Part shown: positions 1 to 9,304 of the stretch, in pieces
How positions within the stretch are numbered: the stretch's first letter is position 1
How the letters are laid out: each line of letters begins with the position of its first letter
From: Ryuthela nishihirai
Taxonomy: Eukaryota; Arthropoda; Arachnida; Araneae; Heptathelidae
NCBI GenBank assembly: GCA_038380435.1
Contig: JAWZYU010000004.1
Location: 21,178,001 to 21,242,000, forward strand
Length of the DNA stretch: 64,000 bases
Reading direction: 5' to 3'
The notes under the pieces: model-generated
Databases searched by the model: none
What the model saw: the letters and a program-made list of their open reading frames with translations, nothing else
What the model was told of the DNA's origin: nothing
Made by a program: the position numbers and the translations under genes

Positions 1-116
1 ACTGGAGCGTGTTCAGTTACTGCACACGCTCCAGTTTGCTGTGAACGGTAACTGCACATGCTCAATATTTCCGTGAGTGAGCCCACATGATCTAGTATCA
101 AAATAATATGACCACC
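1..116. mobile_element. Pal-2 module, partial at window edge
   Basis: Inverted repeat built from an 'AGCGTGT..CAGTTACTGCACACGCT' type core, followed by a conserved arm that ends in GACCACC directly against the TA of the Pal-1 MITE. The same module recurs near 8.6-8.9, 15.9, 32.6 and 48.5 kb. The left side is cut by the window edge. Confidence 0.7.
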
Positions 117-118
117 TA

Positions 119-348
119 CAGTCGTTCAAAAAAGTATCCAAACACTATGGTTGATTACAGAATTCAGAAAGAACATCTGGCAACGATATTTTTAGAAATT
201 AGTGATCTGGCAACCTTCGTGTCACGTACGTGACACGACGGTTGCCAGATCACTAATTTCTAAAAAAAAATCGTTGCCAGATATTTCTTCTGAATTCTGC
301 GATCAACTATAGTGTTCGGATATTTTTTCGAGCGACTGTACTTTTCGG
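119..348. mobile_element. Pal-1 palindromic MITE (Tc1/mariner-type ends)
   Basis: About 230 bp flanked by TA at 117-118 and 349-350. Both ends carry the same ~38 bp terminal sequence in inverted orientation, and the two halves are reverse complements around a CGTGTCACGTACGTGACACG centre. It has no coding capacity. TA duplication and ends beginning CAGTCG with an A run fit non-autonomous Tc1/mariner elements. It is slightly diverged from the cleaner copy at 12140-12353. Confidence 0.85.
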
Positions 349-350
349 TA

Positions 351-1226
351 GAATTCTAAATTCGACATTTATTCACGGGATTCCGAGAATCACAATTTTC
401 AGCCAGCAGATACATTGACACATTAATATAATTTTTTTTCTCCATCGCACCTACACGACCAATTTACCAAATACCAAGTAACTAACGAGTACAGAAAGAG
501 CAACTTACGAAACTCGATTCCATTTTGTTCCCAGTGGCAATTAAGTAAACAACGTCCACGGTTCAATCTGAGATGTAAACAATTTAAGTATCTAGAGGAC
601 TGTAATTATTTTAGATGAGATTGAAAATACTATGCTAACTTTTTCACGAAATTACCTTATTCTTTATATATATATATTTTAAATAGTTTCAAATATTCCG
701 GAAATTCGAGAAAACTGACATATTTTAATTTACATAATTATATATACTGTATGTATATAGTGAGACGCTGTGTTTTTTCCCATAGGGTCTTCAGTAAGCT
801 TTCATTGAAATTATAAATTCTCAAAGAGATATTCCTCGCAACAACGTGCAACAACTTCGCCTGGAACAAATGATTTATGTCCCAACAAATTATTTTCCAA
901 CCATCCATCACTTCTAAAAATAGATATTTTCCTTCTCATTAGCAGAAATTTAAAAAGGGAAGCAAGATTTCTAAATTTTTCACTTCGGTTTTCGTGCCCA
1001 TCGTAACTTATGATAACGGATGACACTTGAAATATTCCAACTTTTTAAATCCTTAGTTTCGAGTCTTTGAAAATATTGGAGCTAAGTTATTGCTTAAAAT
1101 TCCAATCAGTGAAATCTGCATGACTGTTCAAAGTCAAAAAGAGCGCTAACTTCGTCATCAACTCAGCAGCCAACAAATGACATCCAGGTTGAAAACCACT
1201 GGATCAAAGTGCTTTGCTATTTTAAG
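351..1226. other. AT-rich unique DNA, no gene seen
   Basis: Contains short AT-rich simple stretches near 665-760 and no ORF with recognisable protein content. The part just before 1227 could hold decayed N-terminal sequence of the Tc1-like relic, but I could not recognise any. Confidence 0.5.
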
Positions 1227-1615
1227 GTTGGGTTGGGTTGTTTTACCTCTGAGCGGCACTTTTTTGCACACCATGGGCTAAATGGCCAGGTCACATGGAC
1301 CCCGAAGGCTCAGAGAAGGTTGGGGAAGGGGACCCACTGGAACAGCTGTTGGGAGACAGATGGTAGCCTCCCGTCAAGGCCATCCAGCGTGTTCTTTAAC
1401 ATGCACAGGGTATGACTCTCTTGCACACGGGGCCACGGCTTAACGTCCCATCCGACGGACGGCGGCCTTTGCAAGCATTTCGGTGTCCCCTACTGACCGT
1501 GGGCAGGGCGGGGAATTTTGCGGAGATAAATCTCAACGCTGACCCAGCTGGGACTCGAACCTGGGAACTACAGATTACGAGCCTGGCACGCTACCTACTG
1601 AGCCACCCCCGCCCC
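1227..1615 (-). mobile_element. SINE-A copy (tRNA-derived SINE)
   Basis: Representative copy; read on the minus strand it runs head to tail. The head (about 1545-1615) is tRNA-like: an A box near TGGCTCAGTAGGTAG, an anticodon-like loop CTCGTAA, and a B box GGTTCGAGTCC. A ~250 bp body follows, then the tail GAGGTAAAACAACCCAACCC. There is no poly(A); the tail is made of AACCC units. Pol III boxes plus TSDs on sister copies identify a SINE mobilised by an unknown LINE. It lies at the left edge of the Tc1 relic. The antisense strand carries an ~87-codon open frame that recurs in other copies and is not a gene. Confidence 0.92.
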
Positions 1616-2004
1616 TATAAAGCAGCTATGCAAGTTTCTGTAAAGTCTATTCGATGCACGATGGCACGACTGGGGAATGGCAGCCGACGGCCACATTGAG
1701 TGACCTTTTTAACAGTACGTCGCCGGACTACGAGGCTGCAAATGGGCGAAGGAACATCTCCAATGGACCGTGGAAGACTGCAAACGGGTAGCTCGATCCG
1801 AAGAATCGAGGTTCCAACTGCAACGGACCGACGGAAGGTTACGTGTATGCCGTAGACCACATGAGGCCATGGACCCCAACTGTCAAGTCGTATGTTACAG
1901 ACTGGTAGAGGCAGTGTAATGTACTGGAGCATGTTTACGTGGGCCACCTTGAGGCCCCTTGTACCCATTGAGACCACCATCTCCACACAAGACTATTTTT
2001 GAGG
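1616..2004 (+). pseudogene. Tc1-like DD34E transposase relic, N-terminal/middle part
   Basis: Read across frames, the plus strand encodes stretches typical of Tc1-family transposases: 'TMARLGNGSRRP' (helix-turn-helix end), then in the next frame 'WAKEHLQWTVEDCKRV', 'ESRFQLQRTDGRLRV' (around the first catalytic Asp, here Glu in SEESRF) and 'PHEAMDPNCQV', then 'LRPLVPIETT'. At least two frameshifts make it non-functional. It stops at the TA (2005-2006) where a Pal-1 element is inserted. The rest of the same gene resumes at 9081. SINE-A 1227-1615 adjoins it on the left. Confidence 0.8.
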
Positions 2005-2006
2005 TA

Positions 2007-2273
2007 CAGTCGCTCAAAAAAAGATCCAGTCGCTATAAAAATATTAAAAAAATATGGTTGATTACAGAATTCAGAAAAAATATCTGGCAACGATTTTTTT
2101 TAAGAAATTAGTCACGTGACACGAAGGTTGTCAGATCACTAATTTCACGATTCTAAAAAAATCGTTGCCAGACACGAAGGTTGCCTGATCACTAATTTCT
2201 AAAAAAAATTCGTTGCCAGTATGTTTTCTGAATTCTGTAATCAACCATAGTGTTTGGATATTTTTTAATATAT
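2007..2273. mobile_element. Pal-1 MITE, left part of the composite split by the gypsy element
   Basis: Starts with CAGTCGCTC after TA 2005-2006, runs through the usual arms with an extra internal repeat of the 'GATCACTAATTTC' arm, and reaches almost to its right end before the gypsy LTR begins at 2274. The composite resumes at 8525 and closes at 9078 before TA 9079-9080. Confidence 0.75.
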
Positions 2274-2915
2274 TGTTGCGGATCACAAAAATGGATAGCC
2301 ACTGAGCGTGAGTATTAAAAGCTATATTTCAAAACCAAATTCAATACAAGGTAAATTGTTACAAAGGAAATATGGATGAAGTATCTTATTAACAAATCAA
2401 CTATTAACATGCACAAATCATCAATCTTCCTGCGTAGAGCACACAATATCAGCTCTGTGTATTTTACTAAATACTACCTTTTACTTGATTTACCAGGTCA
2501 CCCGAAGATCTTCACTCGTAAACCAATTCTCGTCCTGTGCTAATAACTTTTCACACACTAGCCGAACAAAAAGACAGTCCGTGTAGACATTCGAAGTTAG
2601 CCATAAAAGTTCCCACTTTTATACTTCCGCGTATACACAACACATCAAGTTACTTCTTGATACTTAACGATAAAAGATCCCACTTTTATCCTTCCGCGTA
2701 TACACAACACATCAAGTTACTTCTTGATACTTACGCGCACTGTGTCAGAACAGCTCACCGTCCATTTTCGAACTTTCCGACCGTTACAACACAACGACCC
2801 TTACAATACAAAGCGACCGTTAACGCTCCACTCTTCTTCTCCAAATTCTCCCAACGTTCTTATTCGTTGGCTGAAACTTTTTGCTTCCGGTTGCCAGATT
2901 CCTTCTGTCGTAACA
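2274..2915 (-). repeat. 3' LTR of the gypsy element
   Basis: 642 bp, ending TG...CA in element orientation. It contains a ~65-bp tandem duplication with 67-bp period carrying 'CTTCCGCGTATACACAAC' and 'TCAAGTTACTTCTTGATA'. The pol frame runs 96 bp into this LTR before its stop at 2820. Confidence 0.95.
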
Positions 2916-5900
2916 CTGCCCCCTTCCTAGGTCTTGTTCGTCCCGAACAATTCTGGATTCCAAAGTTTCTTCAGTTCTTCGATGAAACGGAGCCAAACGA
3001 TCCACGTGAACCACCTTGCACTTTGTAGCTGGACGTCGACGAATGCGATATACCACGTCATTAATCCTGTTAACTATTGTATATGGACCTTCCCAAGGTT
3101 TCTGAAGTTTTGGAGATAGTCCTTTCTTTCTATGTGGACTGTATAGCCAGACAAGATCTCCTTGATTGAAAATAGTTCCATTTATTTTACTGTCATATCT
3201 TGTTTTGGTTCTGTCACTTGTTATGTCGATGTTATGTCTAACGGAGTGATGGATTTCTTCTAGTCGTTGTTGCAATTCTTGTACGTATTGTGGAGTGGAC
3301 ACAGGCATTGCTTCGGGCCGACCATATAAAAGGTCACAGGGAAGACGTAACTCTCTTCCAAAAATCATCATGGAAGGTGTCTGTCCAGTTGTCTCATGCA
3401 CTGCCGTTCTATATGCCAGCAAAAGGAGTGGTACATGGCGATCCCAGTCACGTTGGTGGTCGTTCACAAATAATGCTAAATGCTGAGCAATTGTTCTATT
3501 GAACCTTTCAACCATACCATCCGACTGAGGGTGTAAGGGAGTTGTTCTGGTTTTCTGAATGCCTAATAGTTGACAGATGCCTTTAAACACATTGGATTCA
3601 AAATTCCGTCCTTGATCAGAGTGGAGTTGTAAAGGTACTCCATACCTACTAATGAAGTTATTAACTATCATCTCAGCCACTGTTGTTGCTTCCTGGTCTT
3701 GGATGGGATATACCTCAGGCCACTTTGTGAAATAATCCATTACCACTAATAAATATCGATTTCCATCATCAGTTCTAGGAAACGGACCCATTACATCAAT
3801 GGCTATTCTTTCAAAAGGGGCACCAACGTTATACGTCTGCAGCTTACCCCGACTCCTAGTCTTAGGGCCTTTCTTTGCTGCACAGGCTTCGCATTGCCTA
3901 CACCATCTCTCAACGTCTGCCCTACTTTTCAACCAATGAAATCGTTCCCTGGCTTTGGCTAATGTCTTATTAACACCGAAGTGTCCTCCAGTGGCACTAT
4001 CATGTACATCTTTCATCACAAGTTCCACTCGGGATCGAGGAAGGATTATCTGCCAACGGATCAGCCGTCCAGTGGGATTCTCCCATCTTCTGTATAATAC
4101 TCCGTCTTCCATTTTTAAGGAGTCCCACTGTGCCCAGTAACTTTTAGTAGTTGGACTATACCTCGAGATTTGCTCCCAATTAGGTCTTACATCAGATTTT
4201 TCAATCAATTCTAATATTGGTTTTATGTCTTCATCATCTAGTTGAGCCTTCCTGATTTCAATTGGATTCCAGATGTTAGGGGTGTCATTGTTTGTTTGTG
4301 TCGATACTATTTGTCTTATGGGCATTATCTCTTTAGTTCCAAATTTCAGTTCTGCATTATAGCAATGTTTACAGTTGTCAATGCATGGGCGCCTGGAAAG
4401 AGCATCTGCATTCTTATGCATTTTACCACTTCGATGTTCGATGGAGAAATCGTATTCTTGTAACCGTTGTATCCACCTAGCGATTTGTCCTTCAGGGTTT
4501 TTGAAGTTTAATAACCATCTAAGTGCAGCATGATCAGTACGTATAAGGAATTTCTGGCCATAGAGATAATGATGAAAATGTTCTATTGCTTTTACTATTG
4601 CTAACAGTTCTTTGCGTGTTACACAGTAATTCCGCTCTGGTTTGGATAAAGTTTTACTAAAGTATGCAATAACTCTCTCTTGTCCGTCTTGTTCTTGTGA
4701 AAGCACAGCACCAACTCCTGTGTTACTTGCGTCAGTATCTATTACGAATTGTTTTCCAGTTTGTGGGTACGCTAGCACTGGTGCTGTGGAAAGAGTTTTC
4801 TTCAGCTGTTGAAAGGCTATATCGCATTCGGTGGTCCACATAAACCGCTGGCCCTCTTCTGTCAGACGATGTAATGGCCTTGCGATGTTGGAGAAACCTT
4901 TGACAAATCTTCTATAGTAGGTGCAAAGTCCAATAAAACTACGAAGTTGATGAACATCTTGTGGTGGAGGCCAGTCTCTTACAGCTTCTATCTTACTAGG
5001 ATCAGTCTTAATCCCTGCTGTAGTGATCACATGACCAAGGTAATGAACTTCTTGCTGGAACAGTTTACACTTTGTCGGTCCCAATTTTAACTTGGCTGCC
5101 TTAAGTTTTTCAAATACTTGACGAAGATTTCTCAAATGTTCTTCAAAAGTTCTTCCAAGAACTATGATGTCGTCCAAGTAAACCAGGCAGACCTCCAAAG
5201 ACAAGCCTTTGAGCACTGACTCCATTAGTCGCTCAAATGTGGCAGGTGCATTACAAAGTCCAAATGGCATCACCTTAAACTGCCAAAGTCCATTCCCTGT
5301 ACTGAAAGCCGTTTTCTCACGGTCTTCAGGACGTATACCAACTTGCCAATAGCCGCTCTTTAAATCTAATGTTGAGAACCATTCTGACCCAGATAAAGTG
5401 TCTAGTGTATCGTCAATCCTGGGTAAAGGAAAGGAATCTTTCTTTGTTACGTCATTTAATCTGCGATAATCTACACAAAATCGTGTAGATCCATCTTTTT
5501 TCTTGACAAGAACTACTGGTGATGTCCAGGGACTCTGTGATGGTTCTATAATGCCCTGAGCTTCCATGTCCTTTATGAGTTGTTCCGTCTCCTCTCTTTT
5601 TGCCAATGGAAGCCTTCTTGCCGGCAGATGGACTGGAGGAGAATCACCAGTGTTGATTTTATGTTCTGTCAGGTTAGTACGGCCATAATCATTTGATGTG
5701 GCAGAAAAAATGTCAGAAAATTCTTTTAATAGGTTCTCGGCCTTAACAGCTTGGTTTTCAGTTAATATTTGTCTTGTTTCTCTCCATAATTCAGTAAGAT
5801 GAGACGGGATGTCTGTATGATTTTGATATGAATCGGTAACTTCTATTTTATTTATACTTGTTACACAGGTAACAGCTTCACATATTGCTAATTCCTCACC

Positions 5901-6611
5901 TTTTTTTAACATTCTACTGGATTTGTTACAGTTCATCACTCTGATAGGGATCTGTTCTTTATCTATTCTGACTAAAGTCCTTGCAACCAGGATATTATGA
6001 GCCAAAGCTCCTTTACCAGAGGCATCAGTAACTGCCAATCGGAAGGCCCCAGAAGTCTCCGCCCGATGTCCACGGACTATAACTTCACTTTGTGCTGGGA
6101 TCTCTGTGTCTTCCGTCACTAATATTGGAGTTACGCTTGATAAAGAATCAGTCGTCCGGCTAAGCAGAGGAATCTCTTCTGTCTCATAGATGAGTAGGTT
6201 ATCACTGGGTCTAATGTTGAATCCATGTTTCTTAAGAAAATCAAGGCCTAATATGCATTCGTCGTAGATGTCAGCGATGTAAACAGGATGGCGAACCAGA
6301 CAGCTACCAACTCGAATATTAAGTTCTATTTTTCCATGAACTTTTGCACGATCTCCAGTGGCCGTTTGTAGGCTTATTCTAGACTGTGTAGTATTCAAGT
6401 TTGGGTGAGGTATTATTTTCTTTATTATATCCGTTCTGAGTAAAGTTACATTTGCACCAGTGTCGACTATCATACGGCAAGGTATTCCATTTATGGCTCC
6501 ATCAGCTACTAATCCATTATTATCGCCATGTAATGTTGAAACGTGGGCGACTTCCCCTGGGGCCAACCAATCAACTGCCAGCCTTTGCCCCGCAAGACTG
6601 ACTAATTTCTG
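2820..6611 (-). CDS. pol: Gypsy Pol polyprotein (protease, RT, RNase H, integrase)
   Basis: Replicates the element. The frame is open from within the end of gag, and the most upstream codon usable after the inferred -1 slip is at 6611; the later TTG at 6566 is not a credible start. Numbered from 6566: aspartic protease DTG at 35-37; RT with DLKSGYW near 398 and YLDD at 463-466; RNase H with DTDAS near 610; integrase HHCC zinc region about 859-897; integrase catalytic core with Asp in 'IDVMGPF' (~923), Asp in 'HSDQGRNF' (~982) and Glu in 'GMVERF' exactly 35 residues after the second Asp; GPY/F-like 'EGPYTIVNRI' near 1155. No stop or frameshift is seen over about 1263 codons. Family Ty3/gypsy (Metaviridae); the lineage within it is not resolved. 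No chromodomain was noticed. Confidence 0.96.
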   Translation of the reverse strand, partial: QKLVSLAGQRLAVDWLAPGEVAHVSTLHGDNNGLVADGAINGIPCRMIVDTGANVTLLRTDIIKKIIPHPNLNTTQSRISLQTATGDRAKVHGKIELNIRVGSCLVRHPVYIADIYDECILGLDFLKKHGFNIRPSDNLLIYETEEIPLLSRTTDSLSSVTPILVTEDTEIPAQSEVIVRGHRAETSGAFRLAVTDASGKGALAHNILVARTLVRIDKEQIPIRVMNCNKSSRMLKKGEELAICEAVTCVTSINKIEVTDSYQNHTDIPSHLTELWRETRQILTENQAVKAENLLKEFSDIFSATSNDYGRTNLTEHKINTGDSPPVHLPARRLPLAKREETEQLIKDMEAQGIIEPSQSPWTSPVVLVKKKDGSTRFCVDYRRLNDVTKKDSFPLPRIDDTLDTLSGSEWFSTLDLKSGYWQVGIRPEDREKTAFSTGNGLWQFKVMPFGLCNAPATFERLMESVLKGLSLEVCLVYLDDIIVLGRTFEEHLRNLRQVFEKLKAAKLKLGPTKCKLFQQEVHYLGHVITTAGIKTDPSKIEAVRDWPPPQDVHQLRSFIGLCTYYRRFVKGFSNIARPLHRLTEEGQRFMWTTECDIAFQQLKKTLSTAPVLAYPQTGKQFVIDTDASNTGVGAVLSQEQDGQERVIAYFSKTLSKPERNYCVTRKELLAIVKAIEHFHHYLYGQKFLIRTDHAALRWLLNFKNPEGQIARWIQRLQEYDFSIEHRSGKMHKNADALSRRPCIDNCKHCYNAELKFGTKEIMPIRQIVSTQTNNDTPNIWNPIEIRKAQLDDEDIKPILELIEKSDVRPNWEQISRYSPTTKSYWAQWDSLKMEDGVLYRRWENPTGRLIRWQIILPRSRVELVMKDVHDSATGGHFGVNKTLAKARERFHWLKSRADVERWCRQCEACAAKKGPKTRSRGKLQTYNVGAPFERIAIDVMGPFPRTDDGNRYLLVVMDYFTKWPEVYPIQDQEATTVAEMIVNNFISRYGVPLQLHSDQGRNFESNVFKGICQLLGIQKTRTTPLHPQSDGMVERFNRTIAQHLALFVNDHQRDWDRHVPLLLLAYRTAVHETTGQTPSMMIFGRELRLPCDLLYGRPEAMPVSTPQYVQELQQRLEEIHHSVRHNIDITSDRTKTRYDSKINGTIFNQGDLVWLYSPHRKKGLSPKLQKPWEGPYTIVNRINDVVYRIRRRPATKCKVVHVDRLAPFHRRTEETLESRIVRDEQDLGRGQCYDRRNLATGSKKFQPTNKNVGRIWRRRVER
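2916..2928 (-). other. Polypurine tract of the gypsy element
   Basis: On the minus strand a purine run AGGAAGGGGGCAG directly precedes the 3' LTR; this is the expected primer site for plus-strand DNA synthesis in LTR retrotransposons. Confidence 0.85.
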
Positions 6612-7852
6612 TTTCCCTGATCTTGTTGTCTAGTTGATGGACTTGGACTCCTCATTCGTTTCCTAGTGCAGTTGGTACGAATGTGTCCGGTCTTGCCACA
6701 ATTCCAACACTGGAGGTCTGTTGTAGGTTTTGAAGAAGAACCTTTTATATCTTTCAAAACGGATAGTATGGCTTTGGTTAGTTCTTTCATTTCATTATCC
6801 TTTTCTACAGTTTCTTCTGCACTCACAAATCTCACTGCACGTTTGTTCGCTCGGGAGGAAAGCCTGGAGCACTCGTATTTCATAGCATGTACCACAGCTG
6901 ACTTTAAGGATTCACCTTCCAACATCCTCAGAGATTGCTGAGTGTCAGGGTCAGCAATAGCATCAATAAATTGTAATTGAGCTAAATTATCTTGAATTTC
7001 TGGTGGACAGTTACTATAAGCCAATCTAGCTAGACGCTCAATATCACTAGCAAGCTCTTGCAAAGTTTCACCACTTTTCTGCATGCGATGTTTAAATTGA
7101 GTCACGTAATATTGTTTTAAATAACTATCACCAAACCTTAGTTCTAATGCAGAAACTAGACTTTGATAATCAAGTCGTTTTTCTTCTGGAACAGACTGCA
7201 AAACTTCCGCAGCAGAATTTCTTAAGGAAGCTGCAAGAAAACTGGCCTTTTGGAATTCATTCCACTCATTGGCTGTAGCGATAACTTCGAATTGTGTTTT
7301 AAATACTGTCCAAGATGATTGACCATCATATGTAGAAGGTTTAGTTGTATTTTTAGCGATATGTGTAATAACATTATTTCCACTAGAATTATTATTATCA
7401 CAAGCAGAAGGTAACATTTCATTTCTCAAAATCTGAAACTGGCGTTCACAATCAGTTTTTACAATTTCTATTTCATGTTTATAATCTAACTTAACACTAT
7501 CAAGATCATATTTTACACTGTCAATTTCAACCTTTAAACAATCACATTGTTTATTAAGTTCGGTTTTAATGTCCTTACACTGATCAGTAATCTTGTCAAT
7601 TTGAGAAGCCACTTCAGCTCTCATCTCGGTATTTTGTGCGGCCATTTCGGCTTTCAAGTCACCTATTTTATCGCTTTGGGCGGCCATATCGGCTTTCAAG
7701 TCACCTATTTTATCGCTTTGGGCGGCCATTTCGGCTTTCAAGTCACCTATTTTATCGCTTTGGGCGGCCATTTCGGCTTTCAAATCATTATTTTGACTTT
7801 TAATGTCATTCATCAACTTTACTAATTCATCCATACTTCTAGTTAACGGCAT
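6602..7852 (-). CDS. gag: Gypsy Gag with coiled-coil repeats and a zinc knuckle
   Basis: Structural protein that assembles the virus-like particle and binds the element RNA. 416 residues, starting at an ATG 10 nt after the PBS. Residues ~20-72 contain four tandem copies of a 14-residue unit (LKAEMAAQSDKIGD type), equal to two heptads each, followed by more charged heptad-like sequence to ~130, so a long coiled coil is likely. The middle (about 165-340) has a retrotransposon-gag capsid-like region ('WTVFKTQFEVIA', 'RFGDSYLKQYYVTQF', 'LQELASDIERLARLAY'). A CCHC zinc knuckle, CWNCGKTGHIRTNC, lies at 382-395. The stop is at 6602-6604, twelve bases past the proposed frameshift site. The frame is intact. 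Confidence 0.93.
   Translation of the reverse strand: MPLTRSMDELVKLMNDIKSQNNDLKAEMAAQSDKIGDLKAEMAAQSDKIGDLKADMAAQSDKIGDLKAEMAAQNTEMRAEVASQIDKITDQCKDIKTELNKQCDCLKVEIDSVKYDLDSVKLDYKHEIEIVKTDCERQFQILRNEMLPSACDNNNSSGNNVITHIAKNTTKPSTYDGQSSWTVFKTQFEVIATANEWNEFQKASFLAASLRNSAAEVLQSVPEEKRLDYQSLVSALELRFGDSYLKQYYVTQFKHRMQKSGETLQELASDIERLARLAYSNCPPEIQDNLAQLQFIDAIADPDTQQSLRMLEGESLKSAVVHAMKYECSRLSSRANKRAVRFVSAEETVEKDNEMKELTKAILSVLKDIKGSSSKPTTDLQCWNCGKTGHIRTNCTRKRMRSPSPSTRQQDQGNRN
6611..6617 (-). promoter_or_regulatory. Candidate -1 ribosomal frameshift slippery heptamer GGGAAAC
   Basis: On the minus strand the gag frame reads ..CAG GGA AAC.., so G GGA AAC fits the X XXY YYZ rule exactly. pol is in the -1 frame relative to gag, and that frame is open only from a TAG about 27 nt before the gag stop, so the slip must occur in a very short overlap containing this heptamer. 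A downstream stem or pseudoknot was not resolved by eye. Confidence 0.8.
7639..7784 (-). repeat. 42-bp tandem repeat inside gag
   Basis: About 3.5 units of exactly 42 bp, with phases at 7639, 7681, 7723 and 7765 and only a few substitutions. Each unit encodes 14 residues, so the copy number can change without breaking the heptad register or the frame. Confidence 0.95.
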
Positions 7853-7862
7853 TCAATAAATT

Positions 7863-7880
7863 ATCCCACTTCTGACACCA
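7863..7880 (-). other. Primer-binding site matching tRNA-Leu 3' end
   Basis: Plus-strand ATCCCACTTCTGACACCA equals the last 18 nt of a tRNA-Leu (CAG type, including CCA) as I know it from animals. It lies 2 nt inside the 5' LTR, the standard PBS position. Confidence 0.85.
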
Positions 7881-7882
7881 AG

Positions 7883-8524
7883 TGTTGCGGATCACAAAAA
7901 TGGATAGCCACTGAGCGTGAGTATTAAAAGCTATATTTCAAAACCAAATTCAATACAAGGTAAATTGTTACAAAGGAAATATGGATGAAGTATCTTATTA
8001 ACAAATCAACTATTAACATGCACAAATCATCAATCTTCCTGCGTAGAGCACACAATATCAGCTCTGTGTATTTTACTAAATACTACCTTTTACTTGATTT
8101 ACCAGGTCACCCGAAGATCTTCACTCGTAAACCAATTCTCGTCCTGTGCTAATAACTTTTCACACACTAGCCGAACAAAAAGACAGTCCGTGTAGACATT
8201 CGAAGTTAGCCATAAAAGTTCCCACTTTTATACTTCCGCGTATACACAACACATCAAGTTACTTCTTGATACTTAACGATAAAAGATCCCACTTTTATCC
8301 TTCCGCGTATACACAACACATCAAGTTACTTCTTGATACTTACGCGCACTGTGTCAGAACAGCTCACCGTCCATTTTCGAACTTTCCGACCGTTACAACA
8401 CAACGACCCTTACAATACAAAACGACCGTTAACGCTCCACTCTTCTTCTCCAAATTCTCCCAACGTTCTTATTCGTTGGCTGAAACTTTTTGCTTTCGGT
8501 TGCCAGATTCCTTCTGTCGTAACA
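7883..8524 (-). repeat. 5' LTR of the gypsy element
   Basis: 642 bp. In element orientation it holds the promoter: a TATAAAA sits at about 8226-8232 (minus strand) inside the first unit of a 67-bp-period tandem duplication (about 8210-8343). The second unit has GATAAAA at the same place. The duplication may act as U3 promoter repeats (inference). Confidence 0.93.
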
Positions 8525-9078
8525 ATATATAATGCGTATGAATATATAATGCAATGAATATGGAGCTTGGGCAATTACCGTTCACAGCAAACTGGAGCGG
8601 TTGCGGTTAATGTTCATAGCACATTGGATCGTGTGGGCTCACTCACGGAAATATTGAGCGTGTGCAGTTACCGTTCACAGCAAACTGGAGCGGTTACGGT
8701 TAATGTTCACAGCACATTGGATCGTGTGAGCTCACAAAGACCTGGATCGTGTGGGCTCACTCACGGAAATATTGAGCGTGTGCAGTTACCGTTCACAGCA
8801 AACTGGAGTGAGCCCACACAATCTAGTATCAAAATAATATGACCACCTACAGTTCACAGCAAACTGGAGCGTGTGCAGTAACTGAACACGCTCCAGTTTG
8901 CTGTGAACGGTAACTGGAGTATGTACTGTTGCTGTACACGCTCCAGATATTTTTCCTGAATTCTGTAATCACGTGACACGAAGGTTGCCAGATCACTAAT
9001 TTCTAACAAAATCGTTGCCAGACATTTTTTCTGAATTCTGTAATCAACCATAGTGTTCGGACATTTTTTAAGTGACTG
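8525..9078. mobile_element. Right part of the Pal-1/Pal-2 composite
   Basis: After the gypsy TSD, Pal-2 material occurs in repeated blocks ('CCGTTCACAGCAAACTGGAG' near 8580, 8673 and 8790), then a Pal-2 inverted repeat at about 8850-8945, then a Pal-1 half ending AAGTGACTG before TA 9079-9080. The amplified Pal-2 blocks are not seen in the other composites in this window. Confidence 0.75.
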
Positions 9079-9080
9079 TA

Positions 9081-9304
9081 CTCGCCAACAACCCACAGCA
9101 TGGATTCCCTCTTTCCCCTTATTGCTGACATTTGGCAAAGGGATTGCTGGAGGACCATTCCAATGAGCTCGAAACCTTCGAATAGTCCTTTCACTCTCCG
9201 GATTTAAACCCCATTGAGCATCCGTGGGACGAAACTGAGAGATGCATTTGAGCCCGAAACCCACCACCGGCGGCCCTGGAATCATGGACTGCAATACCAA
9301 CCGA
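9081..9304 (+). pseudogene. Tc1-like transposase relic, C-terminal part (first piece)
   Basis: Continues the relic from 1616-2004. 'LLEDHSNELETFE' precedes 'SPDLNPIEHPWDE', the conserved Tc1 motif containing the third catalytic acidic residue region, then 'RNPPPAALESWTAIPTE'. Frameshifts and a stop after 'ERCI' make it dead. It is cut at 9304 by a SINE-A with a 16-bp duplication and continues at 9689. Confidence 0.82.

Larger units (their letters stand above)
2274..8524 (-). mobile_element. Full-length young Ty3/gypsy LTR retrotransposon
   Basis: 6251 bp element on the minus strand. Two 642-bp LTRs (2274-2915 and 7883-8524) begin TGTTACGACAG and end CGCAACA in element orientation. By eye they differ at two positions only, near 2814 and 2886 and the matching places on the right. 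The flanking 4-bp duplication is ATAT (2270-2273 and 8525-8528). A PBS, gag, pol and PPT are all present in canonical order, with no env-like ORF. Two LTR differences suggest a recent insertion. It sits inside a Pal-1/Pal-2 composite MITE. Confidence 0.97.

Noticed and set aside
2537..3028. 163-codon plus-strand ORF (and its copy at 8146-8532)
   Set aside because: Lies antisense inside the gypsy LTRs and the 3' end of pol; a shadow of the retrotransposon.
2820..6566. Start of pol at the codon at 6566
   Set aside because: That codon is TTG, the frame is open further upstream to the gag overlap, and a slippery heptamer explains expression as a Gag-Pol fusion.
2274..8524. Endogenous retrovirus with an envelope gene
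   Set aside because: Only about 5 nt separate the end of the pol frame's non-LTR part from the polypurine tract region and no additional ORF follows pol; there is no env.
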